From Peribacillus acanthi (lineage in GTDB: Bacteria; Bacillota; Bacilli; Bacillales; DSM-1321), in the NCBI RefSeq assembly GCF_003073175.1, contig NZ_QBBX01000007.1:113658-177657 (forward strand): a DNA stretch of 64,000 nucleotides, written 5' to 3'. The notes under the pieces are model-generated. The model saw nothing but the letters and a program-made list of their open reading frames with translations. It was not told the origin of the DNA and did no database searches. Below are positions 52,077 to 61,230 of this stretch, one piece after another (position 1 is the stretch's first letter; each line of letters begins with the position of its first letter). The translations under genes were made by a program, and so were the position numbers.

Positions 52077-52685
52077 ATGAACGAAGAGTATTATGATACA
52101 TTATTGAACATAAGAACAGCGGAGAACCAAAAGGGTTTTAATACGTCCTTACATTATCATCGTTATGAACCTACTCCATACCAAGCCCTAGACTTATTAT
52201 TCCAGCACTATGAACTGAAAAATCATGATTTCGTAGTCGATTTTGGTTGTGGAAAAGGACGTTTAGTTTTTTATATCAATCATCATTTTAATGCCTCAGT
52301 AGTTGGGATTGAAATGAATGAGCCATTATATCAGCAAGCGATGGAAAATAGAATGAATTACTTAAAGAAAACAAAAAAGAATTTAGATAAAGTCCATTTT
52401 CTTTTGTGCTATGCAGAAGAGTATGAAATTAATCCGTCAGACAATCGATTTTATTTTTTTAATCCTTTTTCTATTCAAGTGTTTATGAATATAATTAACA
52501 AAATCTTATTATCGATAGAGGAAGAAAAGAGAGATGTTGAAATAGTTTTGTATTATCCATCAGAAGATTATATTTTCTATTTGGAGAACCAAACTCTTTT
52601 TGAATTAAAATTGGAGGTCAAACTTCCAGGAAAATACGCAAACAATCCTAATGAACGATTCCTAATATATCATCTAAGTTATTGA
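52077..52685 (+). CDS. SAM-dependent methyltransferase
   Basis: A 202-residue class I methyltransferase. SAM-binding motif I is VVDFGCGKGRLVFYI, the acidic end of strand 2 is VVGIEMNEPLY, and FYFFNPFSIQVF fits motif IV with the FNPF/NPPF signature. Start choice: ATG 52077 follows AGGAGAG at 6 bases; GTG 52041 follows AAGGTG and would add 12 residues. Substrate unknown. Confidence 0.82.
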   Translation: MNEEYYDTLLNIRTAENQKGFNTSLHYHRYEPTPYQALDLLFQHYELKNHDFVVDFGCGKGRLVFYINHHFNASVVGIEMNEPLYQQAMENRMNYLKKTKKNLDKVHFLLCYAEEYEINPSDNRFYFFNPFSIQVFMNIINKILLSIEEEKRDVEIVLYYPSEDYIFYLENQTLFELKLEVKLPGKYANNPNERFLIYHLSY

Positions 52686-52777
52686 AGAATAATTTTTTTC
52701 TTCTTGTGTTTATATGTATTACAAAATCAATAATAACGAATCCTATTTTAAGACAGTAAAAAAGGGGACGTTACTAA

Positions 52778-53293
52778 ATGGTTGCAGTGGCATACTCAAT
52801 TCTTTGGTTATTAGCAGTATGGAAGTGGGGCGACTTGGAAAATTGGAAGGAATATTATCCGACTATGCTTTTTGCTATTGTTGGTAATTTGTTATATGAA
52901 GTCATTTGCTTTAACTATCCAATGTGGGCTATGGAACCCAATGGACTGCCCAATCAAACTATCCCGATCCTCCTACTTTCGCTCGTTGGTATGCCACTAT
53001 CAGTGTTTGTTTTTTTATCCCATTATCCTGACACCCATACCAAATTAAGGCAGGCGTTATATATTCTCTTGTTTGTCTGTATTTTTGTAGTTCTTGAGCA
53101 TGTGTCTGTTCTATTAGGCTCGATTACCTATCATAACGGGTGGAGTCTAGTTTGGTCAGCGTGGTTTAATGTAGTCATGTTTACAATTATTAGAATCCAT
53201 TATAAAAAACCGGTATTAGCATTATTACTTTCAACGATATTTATCGGCTTTTTATCAGTTATTTTTGATGTTAGCCTGGATAAAATGAAATGA
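52778..53293 (+). CDS. CBO0543-family membrane protein
   Basis: A 171-residue protein with five to six helices. The pattern YSILWLLAVWKWGDLENWKEYYPTML...NLLYEVICFNYPMW is characteristic of the CBO0543 family found in spore formers. Function unknown. AAAGGGGACG precedes the ATG. Confidence 0.8.
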   Translation: MVAVAYSILWLLAVWKWGDLENWKEYYPTMLFAIVGNLLYEVICFNYPMWAMEPNGLPNQTIPILLLSLVGMPLSVFVFLSHYPDTHTKLRQALYILLFVCIFVVLEHVSVLLGSITYHNGWSLVWSAWFNVVMFTIIRIHYKKPVLALLLSTIFIGFLSVIFDVSLDKMK

Positions 53294-53303
53294 ATAAGAA
53301 AAT

Positions 53304-53348
53304 AGGAGCATCCAGTTAGTAATACAATAGGATGCTCCCTTTTTTTTA
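53304..53348. terminator. Bidirectional terminator
   Basis: GGAGCATCC (53305-53313) and GGATGCTCC (53330-53338), then CTTTTTTTT; between convergent genes. Confidence 0.9.
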
Positions 53349-53954
53349 TTCATTTTTAGTCGAATTAGCTTGCAAATATTCGAGTTGATCTTGAAGTGTA
53401 CTTAACTGGTTCTGCAGTTGTTGTTCGCGTTGATTAGCATTATATAAGTCTGAGTTCAATCTGCTAACTCGCACTAACAGATTATGATAATACTCTTCTT
53501 CATTAGCTAATTTATCTTCTAACTCTTCCTTTAAGCGATTTAATCGGTCATTTTCTTCTTGAAGCGATTTAAACTTTTTTAAGGCTTTCTTCCATTGTTT
53601 TTCTTTCTTTTCGTATTGGGCAATTTTTTCTTGATAATGTGTAAGTAACGAGTGATTTTCTTCCTCTTGGATTTCTTCTATCTCTTCATAGACTGGGATT
53701 TTCTCAATCTCTACGTGTTGTGCAATCACGTTTTCGGTTACCACTGCCGCAGCTTGATGTTCATATTTGTGGACCATTTCAGATAGTTTTTTATTTTCTT
53801 CAATCAATTTCTCGACTCTACTGAATTGGTAACTTTCTCGGAAATCCTTCACTTGCGATTTATATTTGGACAGCTCAGAGCTAAGGTGAATGATTTTTTG
53901 TTTAAGCATCACTTCACTATACCGGTCATACTGGGAAGGACTAGAATTTTCCAT
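53346..53954 (-). CDS. Coiled-coil protein of unknown function
   Basis: A 202-residue soluble, highly charged protein. Heptad-like segments at about 15-70 and 100-195 predict long coiled coils, split by an acidic VYEEIEEIQEEENH stretch. No signal, membrane helix or known domain. AAAGGAGG precedes the ATG. It might be a structural or division-related filament protein, but nothing here shows it. Confidence 0.75.
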   Translation of the reverse strand: MENSSPSQYDRYSEVMLKQKIIHLSSELSKYKSQVKDFRESYQFSRVEKLIEENKKLSEMVHKYEHQAAAVVTENVIAQHVEIEKIPVYEEIEEIQEEENHSLLTHYQEKIAQYEKKEKQWKKALKKFKSLQEENDRLNRLKEELEDKLANEEEYYHNLLVRVSRLNSDLYNANQREQQLQNQLSTLQDQLEYLQANSTKNE

Positions 53955-54070
53955 GAAATAGACCTCCTTTGCACAGGATCATTAGGAAATTCATGATACT
54001 TATCTATATGAAGCTGGATTCCTTTAGGTTACAAATGCAGTGTTTGTCGAAATTTCTTTAAAGGAAAATG

Positions 54071-54130
54071 TTTACTTTTTAATGGCGACGTAATATATTA
54101 TGGTTAAATATAAATACTCAACGTTGAGTA
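54071..54130 (+). promoter_or_regulatory. Promoter and PadR-type operator of the ABC exporter operon
   Basis: TTTACT (54071-54076), 17 bases, TATATT (54094-54099). Downstream lies a perfect 16-base palindrome TACTCAACGTTGAGTA (54115-54130), placed to block transcription. A variant is found before padR itself. Confidence 0.65.
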
Positions 54131-54160
54131 AACAATATTAAATTATTAGGAGGATGAAAG

Positions 54161-54865
54161 ATGAATTATATCCAAGCAACTGGACTGCAAAAGATTTATG
54201 GAACACGAAAAATTGTAAGAGAAGTGGATATAGATATTCACCAGAATGAAATTTTAGCAGTGATTGGACCCAATGGAGCAGGAAAATCAACTACTTTGGA
54301 AATGCTGGTTGGTCTCCGGAATGCAGACCAAGGGAAGATCCATTACTGGTTAGAAAAGTATAAGGCTAATATTGGTGTTCAATTGCAATCAGTGCCTTTC
54401 TTTCCAGGCTTATCAGCTTTAGAGAATTTGAAATTGTTTGCAGCGTTTTATAAACAGGTTTTTTCAAATGGCTATTTGGAGCAGATATTAAAGAAATGGG
54501 GGCTAATTGATAGTAAGGACACGGAGGCTTCAAAGCTTTCTGGTGGTCAACAGAAGAGGTTGGCTATTGCAGCAGCGCTCGTTCATGATCCTGAATTAGT
54601 TTTCTTAGATGAACCTACAGCAGCATTAGATCCGCGAGCCAGACAAGAAATCCACCAGCTTATAAAACAACTTTTCACAGAAGGAAAGACAGTGGTTTTT
54701 ACATCCCATGATATGGATGAAGTTCTTAAGTTAGCACAAAGGGTTATCATGATTGACCAGGGACGAATTATTGCAGAAGGTGAACCAATGCAATTATGTT
54801 TGGAACACAATGTGACAGACCTTGAACAACTATATTTGAATTTGACTACAAAGGAGGAATTATAA
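54161..54865 (+). CDS. ABC exporter ATPase
   Basis: A 234-residue ATPase of the drug/antibiotic exporter type: Walker A GPNGAGKST (36-44), Q-loop in GVQLQSVPFFPGL, signature LSGGQQKR, Walker B LVFLDEPTAALDP, switch histidine FTSHDMDE. The region between Walker A and Q-loop is shorter than usual (WLEKYKANIG). GGAGGATG precedes the ATG. First gene of a PadR-controlled set. Confidence 0.93.
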   Translation: MNYIQATGLQKIYGTRKIVREVDIDIHQNEILAVIGPNGAGKSTTLEMLVGLRNADQGKIHYWLEKYKANIGVQLQSVPFFPGLSALENLKLFAAFYKQVFSNGYLEQILKKWGLIDSKDTEASKLSGGQQKRLAIAAALVHDPELVFLDEPTAALDPRARQEIHQLIKQLFTEGKTVVFTSHDMDEVLKLAQRVIMIDQGRIIAEGEPMQLCLEHNVTDLEQLYLNLTTKEEL

Positions 54866-55623
54866 TGTTAAATGTAATTTTCCGTTCCATGATTGTAACA
54901 TCTTTAAGAGATAGAATTAGTGTCGGATATGCGTTGGTGTTTCCCATTGTATTACTGGTTGGATTAGGTTTATATTTTGATGAAGGATTAATGCATGTCA
55001 GAATCCTTACGGGGGTGACTGCTATCAGTACCATTTTTTGGGGTATGCAAGGGATAGCGTTTCAAGTTCATTATCAACGAAACAAAGGTGTATATAAACT
55101 GTTGAAGTTAACACCGATGCCCATTTTCTCCTTCGTTTTCATTATGACTTTAGCAAGAACGGTTATTGGAGTAGTCTTGAATATGACAGTTTGGTTTATT
55201 GGTGTATTGTTCCTGAAAATTGACATTTCGATGATGTCTAGTATCTCCACTCTGTTACTGGTGTTGATTGGAACACTTTGTTTTACAAGCATTGGATTTT
55301 TGATTGCAAACTTTGCTAACAATGAAGCTCAAATTAACATGTTATCAAACTTACTACAATTGCCAATGATCTTTATGAGTGAAGCTTTCTATCCACTAAC
55401 AAACGCACCTCAATGGGTCCAAATGATAGGGAAGCTATTGCCGTTTGAACATTATGTAAAAGGCTTAAGTGGAAGTATCATGGGTGATGAACGGTCATTG
55501 ATAATGGGTATACTGGTGTCGCTTGCATATATGATTGGATCACTAATCCTGTCAGTGCCGACTTTTAAATGGGAAGCCAAACAGAACACATTTGAAAAGA
55601 AAACAAGAAAGTATGCTTCCTAA
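54865..55623 (+). CDS. ABC-2 type exporter permease
   Basis: A 252-residue membrane protein with six helices in ABC-2 layout, including SNLLQLPMIFMSEAFYPL and PFEHYVKGLSGSIMG in the second half, typical of drug/lipid exporters. AAAGGAGGAA precedes the ATG, which overlaps the ATPase stop (TAATG). Substrate unknown. Confidence 0.9.
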   Translation: MLNVIFRSMIVTSLRDRISVGYALVFPIVLLVGLGLYFDEGLMHVRILTGVTAISTIFWGMQGIAFQVHYQRNKGVYKLLKLTPMPIFSFVFIMTLARTVIGVVLNMTVWFIGVLFLKIDISMMSSISTLLLVLIGTLCFTSIGFLIANFANNEAQINMLSNLLQLPMIFMSEAFYPLTNAPQWVQMIGKLLPFEHYVKGLSGSIMGDERSLIMGILVSLAYMIGSLILSVPTFKWEAKQNTFEKKTRKYAS

Positions 55624-55656
55624 TATTCTCAATCATTGTAGGGTATGATACAATCA

Positions 55657-55672
55657 TATTCAACATTGACTA
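55657..55672. promoter_or_regulatory. Second PadR-type operator, upstream of padR
   Basis: TATTCAACATTGACTA matches the operator at 54115 in 13 of 16 positions, 23 bases before the padR start; indicates autoregulation. Confidence 0.55.
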
Positions 55673-55694
55673 TTTCGTGTTGAGGAGAGTGGAT

Positions 55695-56246
55695 ATGACA
55701 AGATTAATGGTACTAGGATTATTAAAGATGAAGCCTATGTCAGGATATGAAATACAGCAAATTCTCCAAGTGACTCAAGCCGATCGCTGGGCAGGGATTC
55801 TGCCTGGCTCAATCTATCATGCGTTGAAGAAGATGGAGAAAGAAGAGCTAGTTGAGGTTGAAACAGTCGAACAAACAGGTCATCGAATCAAAGCTATCTA
55901 TAAAATTACCGAAAAAGGAGAGCAGGAGTTTCTAATATTATTAGAAGAATCTTTAAAAGTAAATTCTGTTTCTCTTCCGAGTAATTTATACACAGCCTTA
56001 AGCTTTATTCAACAATTGGAATCCGAAAAAGTAGTGGCTGGCTTACAAGCTCAGAGAATCATGTTAGAAACAGAACTAGCTGCACATAAAAGTGGGATTG
56101 AAGTAAAAAGATCGGTCATGAAGATTGATGAGATTACCGAAGTAACCTTCCAGAATATTTTTAAGCAATATGAGATACAGATTGAAATGGTTGATGCTCT
56201 GCTAGAGATATATGAAAAGAAAAATCAAGACAATTCAATTTCTTAA
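55695..56246 (+). CDS. PadR-family transcriptional regulator
   Basis: A 183-residue regulator. N-terminal winged helix (about 1-78): LMVLGLLKMKPMSGYEIQQIL, PGSIYHALKKMEKEELVEVE, and IYKITEKGEQEF wing. The C-terminal region is a helical dimerisation domain (PadR Vir type). The ATG at 55695 is preferred since GAGGAGAG precedes it. Likely represses the ABC exporter and itself through the TACTCAACGTTGAGTA-type sites until a ligand binds. Confidence 0.92.
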   Translation: MTRLMVLGLLKMKPMSGYEIQQILQVTQADRWAGILPGSIYHALKKMEKEELVEVETVEQTGHRIKAIYKITEKGEQEFLILLEESLKVNSVSLPSNLYTALSFIQQLESEKVVAGLQAQRIMLETELAAHKSGIEVKRSVMKIDEITEVTFQNIFKQYEIQIEMVDALLEIYEKKNQDNSIS

Positions 56247-56247
56247 A

Positions 56248-56283
56248 AAATGAGGGGGCTCCATTAGCTTGGGCCACCCTCAT
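56248..56283. terminator. Bidirectional terminator between padR and ribH
   Basis: AATGAGGG and CCCTCATT flank a loop with more pairing; convergent genes. Confidence 0.75.
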
Positions 56284-56294
56284 TATCGAATATT

Positions 56295-56753
56295 TTATTT
56301 AAACTCTCGTAATAAGTTCGCCATTTCTATTGCGGCAACCGCAGACTCCCAGCCTTTGTTGCCGGCCTTTGTTCCTGCACGTTCAATAGCCTGTTCAATA
56401 GTTTCTGTTGTAAGTACACCGAAAATCACCGGTATGTTACTTTGGAGTGAAACAGAAGCAACACCTTTGGCTACTTCGTTACATACGTAATCATAATGTG
56501 TAGTAGCACCACGAATTACTGTACCGAGAGTGATGATAGCATCGTATTTACCCGTAGCCATTTTCTTTGCTACTAAAGGAATTTCAAATGCACCTGGTAC
56601 CCAAGCCACATCGATATCGGATTCGTCCACTCCATGACGGACCAATGCATCCATTGCTCCGCCCAATAATTTACTCGTAATGAACTCATTAAATCTTCCT
56701 ACAACGATTCCAACGCGTAATCCTGTTCCAACTAATTTTCCTTCAAATTTCAT
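56295..56753 (-). CDS. ribH: 6,7-dimethyl-8-ribityllumazine synthase
   Basis: A 152-residue lumazine synthase, penultimate step of riboflavin synthesis. Marks: [40 protein letters not shown] with the catalytic histidine near residue 88, and [20 protein letters not shown]. Last of four rib genes. Confidence 0.97.
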   Translation of the reverse strand: MKFEGKLVGTGLRVGIVVGRFNEFITSKLLGGAMDALVRHGVDESDIDVAWVPGAFEIPLVAKKMATGKYDAIITLGTVIRGATTHYDYVCNEVAKGVASVSLQSNIPVIFGVLTTETIEQAIERAGTKAGNKGWESAVAAIEMANLLREFK

Positions 56754-56765
56754 GATGAGTTCCCC

Positions 56766-57959
56766 CTAAAATTGTAGTAAATGACCTAGTTTAGCTTTTT
56801 TCGTTTTTAAATAGTTCTCGTTTTCTTTTCTTGTTTCAAGCTGTAAAGGTACTCGTTCTATAACTTCTAAATCATATCCGTTCAAAGCGGCAATTTTTCT
56901 TGGATTATTGGTTAATAGACGCATCTTTTTAACACCTAAATCTTGTAGCATTTGAGCGCCAATGCCGTATTCACGTAAATCAGCTCCAAATCCGAGGTGA
57001 TGATTGGCTTCAACAGTATCAAAGCCTTGTTCTTGAAGCTTATACGCCTTTAGCTTATTAATTAATCCAATACCGCGTCCTTCTTGCCTCATGTAAATAA
57101 GTACACCACGGCCTTCCTGTTCGATTTGAGTTAAAGCTGCATGAAGCTGTGGCCCACAATCACACCTTGAAGACCCGAATACATCTCCAGTTAAACACTC
57201 CGAATGGACACGTACGAGTACAGGTTCTTCAGTATTTACTTTACCTTTCACAAAAGCTACATGCTCTTTTCCATCTACCGTGCTTGTATATCCAACCATT
57301 TGAAACTCTCCAAAATCAGAAGGAAGCTTGATGGACACCTCTCGTTGAACTAATTTTTCCACTTTACGACGGTACGAGATTAAATCTTGAATCGTAACCA
57401 TCTTTAACTGATGTTGCTTAGCGATTTCAACTAAATGGGGCACACGAGCCATCGTGCCGTCCTCATTCATAATTTCACAGATGACACCAATTTCTTCGCT
57501 TTTCGTTAGTCGGGAGAAATCAAGCGCTGCTTCTGTATGACCAGCCCGTTGTAGAACCCCGCCATTCTTCGCGACTAAAGGAAAAATATGTCCAGGTCTA
57601 CGGAAATGTGAGCCATCGCTATCAGGATTCAACATTTGAAGGATGGTATGAGAACGTTCATAAGCAGAAATCCCAGTTGTTGAATCTTGGTGGTCGATAC
57701 TAACTGTGAAGGCAGTTCCGTGTTTATCCGTATTATCAGTAACCATAAGAGGTAAGTCTAATTTTCTAGCAATCTTTTCAGAAACCGGAACGCATATTAA
57801 TCCACGTCCCCAGGTTGCCATGAAGTTAATGTTTTCAGGTGTCGCATGTTCACCTAAAACAAAGAAGTCACCTTCATTTTCACGATCTTCATCATCACAA
57901 ATAATAATGATCTTACCTTGGACTAAATCTTGTAAGGCATCCTCTATGGTTGAAAACAT
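56766..57959 (-). CDS. ribBA: Bifunctional DHBP synthase / GTP cyclohydrolase II
   Basis: A 397-residue two-domain enzyme. Residues 1-200 are RibB ([29 protein letters not shown]), making the 4-carbon unit; residues 200-397 are RibA with the zinc cysteines in [18 protein letters not shown], and RQEGRGIGL. It supplies both inputs of the riboflavin pathway. GGGAGG precedes the ATG. Confidence 0.97.
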   Translation of the reverse strand: MFSTIEDALQDLVQGKIIIICDDEDRENEGDFFVLGEHATPENINFMATWGRGLICVPVSEKIARKLDLPLMVTDNTDKHGTAFTVSIDHQDSTTGISAYERSHTILQMLNPDSDGSHFRRPGHIFPLVAKNGGVLQRAGHTEAALDFSRLTKSEEIGVICEIMNEDGTMARVPHLVEIAKQHQLKMVTIQDLISYRRKVEKLVQREVSIKLPSDFGEFQMVGYTSTVDGKEHVAFVKGKVNTEEPVLVRVHSECLTGDVFGSSRCDCGPQLHAALTQIEQEGRGVLIYMRQEGRGIGLINKLKAYKLQEQGFDTVEANHHLGFGADLREYGIGAQMLQDLGVKKMRLLTNNPRKIAALNGYDLEVIERVPLQLETRKENENYLKTKKAKLGHLLQF

Positions 57960-57973
57960 TTATTTTACCTCCC

Positions 57974-58615
57974 TTATAGAAAACCGTTGTCGGCTAAAAA
58001 TTGTGATGTTACCTTTTGATCAGTCCTTTGAAAATTTAGTAGTCGCTCCACATGCTTTCCAAGTAAATCAAATTCGACATTGACCTTATCACCTATACTT
58101 TTATTGCCTAACACTGTATTAGTCCGAGTATGTGGAATCAGCGATAGGGTCACGATATCATTCTGAACCTGAAATATCGTTAAACTCGTACCATCAATGG
58201 TGATACTTCCTTTCACATAACAATATTTACGACCATCAGCTGGGATTTTTATATGATATAACTTTGCATTTTCACTAGGAGTGACACGGATAATTTCGCC
58301 AATTCCATCTACATGGCCAGAGACAAAATGGCCACCAAAACGATTATTAGCCTTCATCGCTCTTTCAAGATTGACAGTTGAACCAGATTTTAAGAATCTT
58401 AGATTAGTAGCATTAAAAGTTTCTGGCATCACATCAGCAGTGAAAAAGTCACTTGTAAATTTTGTTACTGTTAGACAGACCCCATTAACTGCAATGCTAT
58501 CACCTAGTGTTACATCTTCGAGTATATGGGATGCGCCAATTGTCAGAACTAAGCTTCTGCCGTTTGAAACGATACTTCTTGTTGTTCCTAGTTCCTCTAC
58601 GATTCCAGTGAACAT
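57974..58615 (-). CDS. ribE: Riboflavin synthase alpha chain
   Basis: A 213-residue enzyme of two lumazine-binding repeats, beginning MFTGIVEELG; repeats GDSIAVNGVCLTV (first) and KGSITIDGTSLTI (second). Performs the final dismutation to riboflavin. It overlaps ribD by 19 bases. Confidence 0.96.
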   Translation of the reverse strand: MFTGIVEELGTTRSIVSNGRSLVLTIGASHILEDVTLGDSIAVNGVCLTVTKFTSDFFTADVMPETFNATNLRFLKSGSTVNLERAMKANNRFGGHFVSGHVDGIGEIIRVTPSENAKLYHIKIPADGRKYCYVKGSITIDGTSLTIFQVQNDIVTLSLIPHTRTNTVLGNKSIGDKVNVEFDLLGKHVERLLNFQRTDQKVTSQFLADNGFL

Positions 58616-59700
58616 GTGACTACCTCATTTCTAATGACAACACGGAAATCATTACCGATTTGTTCTAATGACTTCAATTGTAGAGTCCGAGCTTCATTCA
58701 TTTTACTTATCGTATATCCATTTAAAAATACGCCATTATGTGCTCCACCGATTAATTTAGGAGCATAGTATAAAATCATTTCATCAAATAAGTTTTGTTC
58801 AATAAATGAAGAGTGGACCGTACTTCCACCTTCTACGTATAACGATTGAATGCCTCTAGAACCGAGGATTTTTACTACTTCATTCACGGAAACTTTGGCA
58901 GTCCCAGTAGGAATAATCTGTATGCCTTTTTCAATATAAGGAGCCCATTCACTTTCTTGACATTCGCTTCCTACAAAAATGATCACTTTTCCTTTATGTT
59001 TTTTAATGACATTCGCTTCAATAGGAGTACGTAACTTAGAATCTAAGATTACTGGTATAGGCTGCTTAGCTACATGGGACAATCGAACAGTTAAGGAAGG
59101 ATCATCCTGTAAAATCGTTCCTATGCCTACTAGAATAGCATCGTGTTGTGATCGTTCTTCATGTACCTTTCTTCTAGCGTCTTCACCAGTAATCCATTTA
59201 CTATCACCTAAAGCGGTAGACATTTTTCCATCTAAGCTTAATGCGGCTTTCAGGGTAATATAGGGTCTTTGTTTTGTAATGGAAGTAAAAAAACCTCTAT
59301 TCAATTCTTTGGCTTCAGCTTCACAAACCCCGAAAACCACTTCAATTCCAGCCTTTTTTAACAAATCAATTCCTTTTCCACTAACTAAAGGATTCGGGTC
59401 AGTACAAGCGATTACAACCCTTTTGACCCCTTTTTCAATTAAAAGGTTCGAACAAGGGGGAGTCCTACCGAAATGACTACAAGGTTCAAGTGTTACATAA
59501 ACTGTCGAGCCAGCAGTATGTTCACCAGCCATTGCTATGGCATGAACTTCAGCGTGAGGTTCTCCAGCCTTCACATGAACTCCAATCCCGACTAATCGGC
59601 CATCTTTTACAACAACAGCACCCACAGCAGGGTTTGGTGACGTCTGTCCAATAGTTACCATTGCCGCTTCGATAGCTAACTTCATAAACTTCTCATCCAT
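58597..59700 (-). CDS. ribD: Riboflavin biosynthesis deaminase/reductase
   Basis: A 367-residue bifunctional enzyme. Residues 1-145: zinc deaminase with AGEPHAEVHA and LEPCSHFGRTPPC; then the reductase domain (PYITLKAALSLDGKM, GGSTVHSSFIEQ). The start at 59700 is used because TTTGAGGAGC lies just before it and homologues begin near MDEKFM; the upstream frame extends into the leader terminator. First gene under the FMN riboswitch. Confidence 0.96.
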   Translation of the reverse strand: MDEKFMKLAIEAAMVTIGQTSPNPAVGAVVVKDGRLVGIGVHVKAGEPHAEVHAIAMAGEHTAGSTVYVTLEPCSHFGRTPPCSNLLIEKGVKRVVIACTDPNPLVSGKGIDLLKKAGIEVVFGVCEAEAKELNRGFFTSITKQRPYITLKAALSLDGKMSTALGDSKWITGEDARRKVHEERSQHDAILVGIGTILQDDPSLTVRLSHVAKQPIPVILDSKLRTPIEANVIKKHKGKVIIFVGSECQESEWAPYIEKGIQIIPTGTAKVSVNEVVKILGSRGIQSLYVEGGSTVHSSFIEQNLFDEMILYYAPKLIGGAHNGVFLNGYTISKMNEARTLQLKSLEQIGNDFRVVIRNEVVTCSLES

Positions 59701-59733
59701 GCTCCTCAAACTTCCTTTCAAGAAAATGAAAAA

Positions 59734-59763
59734 AGCCCCCTGGAAAAAATTCCTAAGGGACTG
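59734..59763 (-). terminator. Terminator just before ribD
   Basis: On the reverse strand AGTCCCTTAGGAA, loop TTTT, TTCCAGGGGGCT, then TTTTTTC. It ends only about 33 bases before the ribD start. Confidence 0.75.
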
Positions 59764-59840
59764 ATTGGTAGTTTGAAAGAAAAGCAACACAAATAAACAA
59801 AGGCGATGTCAAATTTTTTAGACAAAACCTGTGTTTCAGA

Positions 59841-59915
59841 ATAAAAATGTGCGTATTGCATCAAAAGGGTAGACTATCCCTAGGGACAGCTTCTATCATT
59901 TTTTTGATACAATGC
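59841..59915 (-). terminator. Aptamer-proximal hairpin with T-run (rib leader)
   Basis: On the reverse strand GCATTGTATCAAAA pairs with TTTTGATGCAATAC (wobble pairs), with an inner TCCCTAGGGA palindrome, then ATTTTTATT. It may be the riboswitch terminator or part of the antiterminator. Confidence 0.55.
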
Positions 59916-59920
59916 TTTTC

Positions 59921-60065
59921 ATCCTTCTCCCATCCAGACTATACTGTCGGCTCTAGATTCTAACTAGATCAGCAAACATATGAAAATATGAAGCTCACGG
60001 GCTTAGTATTCTTCTGAGAAAATACATCACCGCCGGTTGGGATTTTCACCCGACCCCGAAGGATA
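59921..60065 (-). ncRNA. FMN riboswitch (RFN element)
   Basis: On the reverse strand the conserved parts are present: TTCGGGGTCGGGTGAAAAT, CCCAACCGGCGGT, AAGCCCGTGAGC, GCTGATCTAGT..., GCCGACAGTATAGTCTGGATG and GGAGAAGGAT. FMN binding promotes termination of ribDEAH transcription. Confidence 0.97.
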
Positions 60066-60087
60066 ACACAATATTAAGTTTGCTCTT

Positions 60088-60116
60088 ATTATGGGCACAG
60101 ATTTTAAAAAAGTAAA
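60088..60116 (-). promoter_or_regulatory. Promoter of the rib operon
   Basis: Reverse strand TTTACT (60111-60116), 17-base spacer, CATAAT (60088-60093), about 22 bases before the aptamer. Confidence 0.5.
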
Positions 60117-60224
60117 GTTTTTATCTTTTTGGGGCTTATATTGAAATTATTAGGAAAAAGTTTTACTAGAATTTTTTTGTAATGTAAAATATTAGTAGAT
60201 AATATTAGGGGGTACTGCCTAAAA

Positions 60225-60956
60225 ATGGATGGGTATTTGTTTCTACTGATTATTGCTATGGCTTTGCCAGGCGTCAGTTTTATGATTTTATCAGAAAGAA
60301 AGATTATTAAAGAGAGGAATTCAGGTGAGGATGAATATCCAATATACGTAGGTTTCTTAGTTCATCTATTAATAGTCAGTTTGTTCGCTGGAATTGGAGT
60401 ATTATTACTAGATAAAACGTCTTTCTCTTTAAACGAAATAAACTTCATCTCTATAGGGGTTGGAGTGGTTGTTGCAGTGGTGCATTTACTTTATTATTAT
60501 GGATTTCTTGCTAAGAACGTTGAAAAAGAAGTTTTGCTAAAAATAGATACTGCACGTAATCAATTAGGAATTCTTACACGTGTTTTCTATGGAGGGGTTG
60601 TTGAAGAAATCATTTTTCGCTGGGGGCTAATGAGCTTGGTTATTTGGCTAGGCAGTTTTGTTTTCGGTGCTTCAGATACTCTAAATTGGTGTGCGAATGT
60701 GTTAGCTGCAGTATTCTTTGGATTGGCCCATCTTCCTGGTGCTAAGCAAATACTAGGAAAAAACATTCCTATTATCACGATTTATTCAATGTTAATGAAT
60801 TTTCTTGTGGGTATAGCATGTGGATGGTTGTTTTTAAATGCTGGATTAATAGGAGCCATCGTATGTCACATGTTATTCCACATAGTTTGGTATGCCTATG
60901 AAAGAATAATGAGAAAAGATAATAGAATAACTAATTCTATTGAACTGACAAAATAG
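60225..60956 (+). CDS. CPBP-family intramembrane metalloprotease
   Basis: A 243-residue membrane protein with about seven helices and the CAAX-protease/bacteriocin-processing (Abi) motifs: EEIIFRWGLM (EExxxR), FFGLAHLPG (FxxxH) and HMLFHIVW (third metal-binding motif). AGGGGGT precedes the ATG. Such proteases act in bacteriocin self-immunity or membrane-protein processing; no target lies nearby. Confidence 0.88.
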   Translation: MDGYLFLLIIAMALPGVSFMILSERKIIKERNSGEDEYPIYVGFLVHLLIVSLFAGIGVLLLDKTSFSLNEINFISIGVGVVVAVVHLLYYYGFLAKNVEKEVLLKIDTARNQLGILTRVFYGGVVEEIIFRWGLMSLVIWLGSFVFGASDTLNWCANVLAAVFFGLAHLPGAKQILGKNIPIITIYSMLMNFLVGIACGWLFLNAGLIGAIVCHMLFHIVWYAYERIMRKDNRITNSIELTK

Positions 60957-60968
60957 TAATTTTGATAG

Positions 60969-60998
60969 GGATCTGACACTTAGATGTTAGATCCTTTT
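60969..60998 (+). terminator. Terminator of the CPBP gene
   Basis: GGATCTGACA and TGTTAGATCC (one mismatch), then TTTTATTATTTT. Confidence 0.75.
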
Positions 60999-61119
60999 AT
61001 TATTTTGGCTTTGTTTAATTTTATGGTTGATTTTGGTGCTATGTTGTTTTGAAAAGAAGGTGAGAACCACTCGAAGCAATCAACAGATTTACGGAGTCAA
61101 ACTTTTATTAAAATAACCA

Positions 61120-61174
61120 TTGACACAATGCATTGAATTAAATAAAATCTAATTGACATTGATAATCATTTTCA
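61120..61174 (+). promoter_or_regulatory. Promoter and Fur box of the iron-uptake operon
   Basis: TTGACA (61120-61125), 17 bases, TAAAAT (61143-61148). TGATAATCATTTTCA (61160-61174) matches the Fur 7-1-7 consensus TGATAATNATTATCA with one mismatch and lies at the likely start point. Confidence 0.75.
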
Positions 61175-61230
61175 ATGAAAGCGTATAGAGTGATTACATA
61201 TTTGATTATTAAAGAGAAGGGGGGAAGAAC

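Noticed and set aside
60225..60956. Bacteriocin immunity locus around the CPBP protease
   Set aside because: No small secreted peptide gene, modification enzyme or exporter lies next to it; the neighbouring units are riboflavin and iron genes with their own controls.
61176..61189. cre-like TGAAAGCGTATAGA near the iron operon promoter
   Set aside because: Lacks the required C at position 13 of TGNAANCGNNNNCA, and Fur control already explains the region.
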